Part shown: positions 7,004 through 9,918 of the stretch, piece after piece
Layout: the number at the start of each line of letters is the position of its first letter
How positions within the stretch are numbered: position 1 is the stretch's first letter
NCBI GenBank assembly: GCA_030691775.1
Contig: JAUYDN010000075.1
Span: 1 to 9,918 of the forward strand
Length of the DNA stretch: 9,918 nt
Origin: Dehalococcoidia bacterium
Lineage (GTDB): Bacteria; Chloroflexota; Dehalococcoidia; Dehalococcoidales; Fen-1064
Direction of reading: 5' to 3'
Made by a program: the position numbers and the translations under genes
Notes under the pieces: generated by a model
What the model saw: only the letters and a program-made list of their open reading frames with translations
Told to the model about the DNA's origin: nothing
Databases searched by the model: none

Positions 7004-9316
7004 ATGGAACGCACGACATTAAAACCCATTAAAGGAATCGCCGCCCGCTTCCGCGAGGTATGGAGCAAGTTCCGGTTGACCTCGATGTTGACGCTGGTCG
7101 GAACCGGACTTGGGTTTTTGAGTATCGCCATCGCGGTCTGGTCGATTGAAAAGGCAGACTGGATTTCCCCGGAACCATCACTCATCACCACCCTTGCCCT
7201 GGCAACCGCCGCCGGTTTTATAATGGGGTTGATTCCTATCCATATCGGTTTCTCTGCCGCGGCGATGGTTTTAACCGGGGTTGTCGTCACCATCTGGCAG
7301 GGTACACAGCTTTTCGAGCCGACGGCTTCCGCGACTGCTTTCCAGCTCTGGCAGGAAAGTGTTGCCTCCGGCCGTCCCAGCGAAGGTACCATTTACTTCG
7401 TAATGTTTCTCATCTTCATTACCTGGGTAATTGGATTTGTTTCTATCTGGTACATTGTCCGTAAGCGTAACGCCTGGCCCGCTTTAATCCTCGGTTCAGT
7501 AATGCTCCTGGTGAACCTGAGCAATATGCCCCATGAAACCTATTATTTCTTTCCGTTTTATTTCATCAGCGCAATTGCGCTTCTCGCCGTTACCAGCCTG
7601 GCGAAACAGGGCAATCGGCTAATTCAGTGGCAGGGGAAGTATGTGCCTCGCGGTCTGGGTTATTTCTCCGTCACGGTGATTACCATCAGCGTCCTTTCCG
7701 CCGGTGTGGCATATTACATTCCCGAACCGCCTATCAGCAATATCGGTCTCAAGCTGGATACCAATCTAATCAACGGTAAAAGTGCGGAAGACCTGTGGTT
7801 TAACATTTTTGCCAGCGTGCGCTCTAAATGGACCACGTTGAAGAGTCAGGACCAGGAACGGTTGTTCTTTAAAGACCCGCTGGAAACTGGTAGCAGGGTA
7901 CATTTCATCATCGATGCGGAGCGCTCCGGGTACTGGCGCACGCGGCGTTACGATGAATACCAGCCCTGGGGCTGGGTAAGCACGCTGGAAACAAGCGAGC
8001 AGATGCGGGCGTGGGAAGAGATAGAATACGCAGGTTTACCTCCGATTTCGCAGAAAATGACATACACGGTGGAAAACCGCCTGAAGACCGATGTCATCAT
8101 TTCCCGCGGGGAAGTTATTTCCACGGAACTGCCTTCAAAATTACAGACCTTTCCGCATGAGACAGATGGTACGACGAACGGCACCGTTTCTTTAAATGGC
8201 ATCGCTACCAGAGATATCGGCGCGCTGATTTCCACCCGGATTATTCGACCCTACCAGCGCTACCAGGTGATTGCAAATATCACGGTCGCCACGCCAGCGC
8301 AGTTGACCGCCGCCAACACTAGTTATCCTGTGTGGGTGACAGAACATTATCTACAATTACCGGATAAATTCCCCGCGCGACTGCGGAGACTCGCGGCGGA
8401 CATTACACGGGATGCCAAAACCCCGTATGAGAAAGCTATCGCCATCAAAAACTACCTGAAACAGCTCCATTACGACCAGCAGGTGCAGGTGCCGCCGGTA
8501 AACAGCGACGGCGTGGAATATTTTATCTTCAGTGCCGAACGCGGGGTGTGCACCAACTTCGCTTCAGCGATGGCGGTGTTACTGCGCGCCGCCGGCGTAC
8601 CATCGCGACTCGCCACCGGTTACTACCGCGGTGAGCTTGACAAGGAAACCGGCAACTACATTATCCGCGGCCGCAACTACCACGCCTGGGTAGAAGTCTA
8701 CTTTCCGGGTTATAGCTGGATAGAGTTCGACCCCACACCCGCCTCACCGGAAACAGGCGCCGCCACCGGCGGGCTGGATGATAGCGGCTATAATTACACA
8801 TTCAGCCCTGAAGACGAGCTACCTTTCTGGATGCTCGAAGAAATGATAGGACCCACCGGTGAACTGACACCTCCCGCCCAGGATGGTTTTCCGCGCCGTA
8901 ATCTCCCGTGGCCTTATATCTGGTTCTTCTCCATCCTGACCTTGATTGCTATCTCTGTCTTTACGATAAGAGAACTGCTCGACCGCTGGGTGAGACGCCT
9001 TCATCATGTCACCACCGCCAGCGAAGCCTACAAGAGAATGGGTGACCTCTCCAACCGCGGGAACTCCGGGCCCCACCATTATGAAACCCCCACGGAGTTC
9101 GGACGGCGACTTACAGGGGTTTTACCCTGGCAAGAAGAAGCCATCAGCGTTATTACTCACACTTACCACGCTTTCCGGTACAGCCCGCGCAAACACCTCG
9201 AGGAGCGCGATAAAATGCGGCTACAAAAGGCATGGGTGGAGCTATCGGCATCGCTCATCAATCACATGCTACGCCTGCGTAAATGGACGCTACTGCGGCT
9301 GTTCTGGAAGCCATAA
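7004..9316 (+). CDS. TgpA-like polytopic membrane protein with transglutaminase-like domain and C-terminal DUF4129
   Basis: This 770-residue protein has about seven N-terminal membrane helices (approximately 27-47, 59-79, 81-100, 129-152, 156-172, 178-199, 217-238). A large soluble region (240-630) follows, then one more helix (636-655) and a C-terminal DUF4129-like tail with the YETPTEFGRRL block (693-703). The transglutaminase-like catalytic triad is intact: C516 in GVCTNFA, H560 in NYHAWVEV and D576 in EFDPTP. This layout matches the TgpA family, an inner-membrane protein known to be essential in Pseudomonas aeruginosa, and is found widely beside moxR and DUF58 genes. The catalytic domain should face outside the cytoplasm. 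The true reaction (cross-linking, protease-like or other) is unproven. No Shine-Dalgarno sequence is visible before the ATG; translation probably depends on the DUF58 gene ending eight bases upstream. Confidence 0.92.
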   Translation: MERTTLKPIKGIAARFREVWSKFRLTSMLTLVGTGLGFLSIAIAVWSIEKADWISPEPSLITTLALATAAGFIMGLIPIHIGFSAAAMVLTGVVVTIWQGTQLFEPTASATAFQLWQESVASGRPSEGTIYFVMFLIFITWVIGFVSIWYIVRKRNAWPALILGSVMLLVNLSNMPHETYYFFPFYFISAIALLAVTSLAKQGNRLIQWQGKYVPRGLGYFSVTVITISVLSAGVAYYIPEPPISNIGLKLDTNLINGKSAEDLWFNIFASVRSKWTTLKSQDQERLFFKDPLETGSRVHFIIDAERSGYWRTRRYDEYQPWGWVSTLETSEQMRAWEEIEYAGLPPISQKMTYTVENRLKTDVIISRGEVISTELPSKLQTFPHETDGTTNGTVSLNGIATRDIGALISTRIIRPYQRYQVIANITVATPAQLTAANTSYPVWVTEHYLQLPDKFPARLRRLAADITRDAKTPYEKAIAIKNYLKQLHYDQQVQVPPVNSDGVEYFIFSAERGVCTNFASAMAVLLRAAGVPSRLATGYYRGELDKETGNYIIRGRNYHAWVEVYFPGYSWIEFDPTPASPETGAATGGLDDSGYNYTFSPEDELPFWMLEEMIGPTGELTPPAQDGFPRRNLPWPYIWFFSILTLIAISVFTIRELLDRWVRRLHHVTTASEAYKRMGDLSNRGNSGPHHYETPTEFGRRLTGVLPWQEEAISVITHTYHAFRYSPRKHLEERDKMRLQKAWVELSASLINHMLRLRKWTLLRLFWKP

Positions 9317-9323
9317 AAGCGCT

Positions 9324-9342
9324 CAGCTATAAGCTGTAGCTG
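9324..9342 (+). repeat. Small hairpin just after the tgpA-like gene
   Basis: CAGCTA (9324-9329) and TAGCTG (9337-9342) form a 6-bp stem with a 7-base loop, eight bases past the stop codon. There is no T-run after it, so it is at best a weak or factor-assisted terminator. The sequence is an AGCTGTA-type tandem repeat, which may be its real origin. Confidence 0.35.
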
Positions 9343-9392
9343 TAAGCCCTCGGTTGTTTAACTTCCCGCGAAACAACTCAAAACCCTCTCAA

Positions 9393-9454
9393 CCTGCCCC
9401 GTATCTTGTCCCGACTAAATCGGGATGGCAATGAAGTCGCTCATACGGGGCAGG
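9393..9454. repeat. 62-bp nested dyad (CCTGCCCCGTAT / ATACGGGGCAGG)
   Basis: The outer arms CCTGCCCCGTAT (9393-9404) and ATACGGGGCAGG (9443-9454) are a perfect 12-bp inverted repeat. Within the loop is a second perfect hairpin, TCCCGA-CTAAA-TCGGGA (9409-9425). The arrangement parallels the dyad at 1008-1047: an outer palindrome of unrelated sequence with a CCGA/TCGG mini-hairpin inside. It lies 77 bp after the tgpA-like stop codon. A role in transcript termination or mRNA stability is possible, but no T-run supports intrinsic termination. Confidence 0.7.
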
Positions 9455-9500
9455 CTCTTTACGAAGGGAGAGGATATGATTTCCCCTTTGGCAAAGGAGA

Positions 9501-9683
9501 AGGCTTTGCCTCAAAAGTCGAATGCCCTTGTCACCCTGACCCCCTCTGGTGGGGAGAAAGGGGGGTTGACTATTGAAGTTTGTGATTTGGACTTTTTCTC
9601 TAAAAGGGTCTCCCTGCCTACTGAGTAGTGTCGGAGATTCTTCGTTCACTTCGCTCCTCAGAATGACATGTGAGGCAAAGCCT
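9501..9683 (+). mobile_element. MITE-like repeat element, copy 2
   Basis: This 183-bp non-coding unit is bounded by perfect 13-bp terminal inverted repeats, AGGCTTTGCCTCA (9501-9513) and TGAGGCAAAGCCT (9671-9683). It shares with copy 1 (1077-1237), in the same order, the left end through GTCACCCTGACCC, the GGGTCTCC-TGCCTACTGAGTAG block (9607-9628), GGAGATTCTTCGTT (9633-9646) and CTCAGAATGACA (9657-9668). It differs in having a CCCC/GGGG hairpin of another sequence near 9540-9556, about 35 extra bases in the middle, and a short TTCGCTC instead of the CCCGAT hairpin near the right end. No transposase gene is present. Confidence 0.75.
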
Positions 9684-9851
9684 AAAGGGGGACTGAAGCA
9701 CTGCTGTCCAAATTAGGTGAAAATGAACTGTTATCCTCGTGATTTCGTTCGTATTTTTGATAGGATATTGCACTTTGAAAAATTAGGTTCATAAATGCTG
9801 TCCAATCTATCATGGCGCCGTGGCGCCACCCACGAACAATGAAAATGGAGG
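9684..9851. other. Unassigned AT-rich segment with shuffled repeated boxes and a palindrome
   Basis: No gene is recognised here; frames are short and broken. TGCTGTCCAA occurs at 9702-9711 and 9796-9805. AAATTAGGT occurs at 9710-9718 and 9780-9788. The two boxes are adjacent in the first occurrence and in swapped order in the second. TGGCGCC-GT-GGCGCCA (9813-9828) is a perfect 7-bp inverted repeat. The segment could be the end of an insertion sequence remnant, but no family was recognised. Confidence 0.4.
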
Positions 9852-9904
9852 TGTCATTCTGGAGCCCTTCATAATCGCTCAGGGTAAACTCCGCGAAGAA
9901 TCTC
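9852..9904 (-). repeat. Inverted copy of the GAGATTCTTCG...AGAATGACA repeat core
   Basis: Read on the minus strand, the segment starts with GAGATTCTTCG (9904-9894) and ends with AGAATGACA (9860-9852). These are the same core ends as in the elements at 1077-1237 and 9501-9683, but in the opposite orientation. The interior differs and contains a CCCT/AGGG stem (9865-9884). It lacks the AGGCTTTGCCTCA terminal repeats within the visible sequence, although the window ends 14 bases later. Confidence 0.6.
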
Positions 9905-9918
9905 AGGGAGGTGCGATT

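Noticed and set aside
9425..9649. Small genes after the tgpA-like gene (open frames on both strands)
   Set aside because: They run through the MITE-like element and nested dyad, lack homology and ribosome binding sites, and translate repeat sequence.
1077..9683. Composite transposon carrying the por and moxR operons
   Set aside because: There is no transposase. The flanking elements are small, diverged dispersed repeats, and a further inverted core copy lies just outside, so bracketing is probably chance.
9317..9918. CRISPR array or structured RNA gene
   Set aside because: The repeats are not regularly spaced and the spacers are not uniform; no tRNA, rRNA or known riboswitch signature was recognised.

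Overview
The window reads as a piece of an anaerobic bacterial chromosome, most plausibly an uncultured Chloroflexota (Dehalococcoidia-like) lineage. This rests on an oxygen-sensitive four-subunit 2-oxoacid:ferredoxin oxidoreductase, on MoxR/DUF58/transglutaminase proteins of a type common there, and on intergenic DNA crowded with short palindromic repeats. No rRNA, tRNA or taxonomic marker is present, so the assignment is an inference.

Layout: positions 1-214 hold a repeat remnant and AT-rich DNA. A metallo-beta-lactamase-fold hydrolase (215-859, minus) follows. A 423-bp gap (860-1282) carries two nested dyads, one of them a MITE-like element with terminal inverted repeats. The por operon is transcribed leftward from a good sigma-70-type promoter at 4611-4639, in the order porG-porD-porA-porB (4587 to 1283). 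Its first three genes overlap; porB is set apart by a 146-bp repeat-bearing spacer. On the other side of the divergent intergenic region (4588-4760), a moxR-DUF58-tgpA-like operon runs rightward to 9316. The last 602 bp (9317-9918) contain no convincing gene but hold a small hairpin, a 62-bp nested dyad, a second copy of the MITE-like element and an inverted copy of its core motif.

The por genes encode a complete pyruvate:ferredoxin oxidoreductase of the four-subunit type, linking pyruvate and acetyl-CoA with reduction or oxidation of ferredoxin. The moxR/DUF58/tgpA genes encode an AAA+ ATPase, a membrane-anchored VWA-like protein and a polytopic membrane protein with an extracytoplasmic transglutaminase domain. 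This is a widely conserved cell-envelope cluster whose exact substrate is not settled.

The most unusual material lies in the repeats. A small hairpin with a CCGA(T)/(A)TCGG stem recurs five times inside otherwise different repeat elements. A pair of palindromic repeats straddles the porD/porA stop-start junction and is translated in frame into the tail of PorD and the head of PorA. The por promoter lies in sequence related to a dispersed repeat. I see no clearly new multi-gene system.
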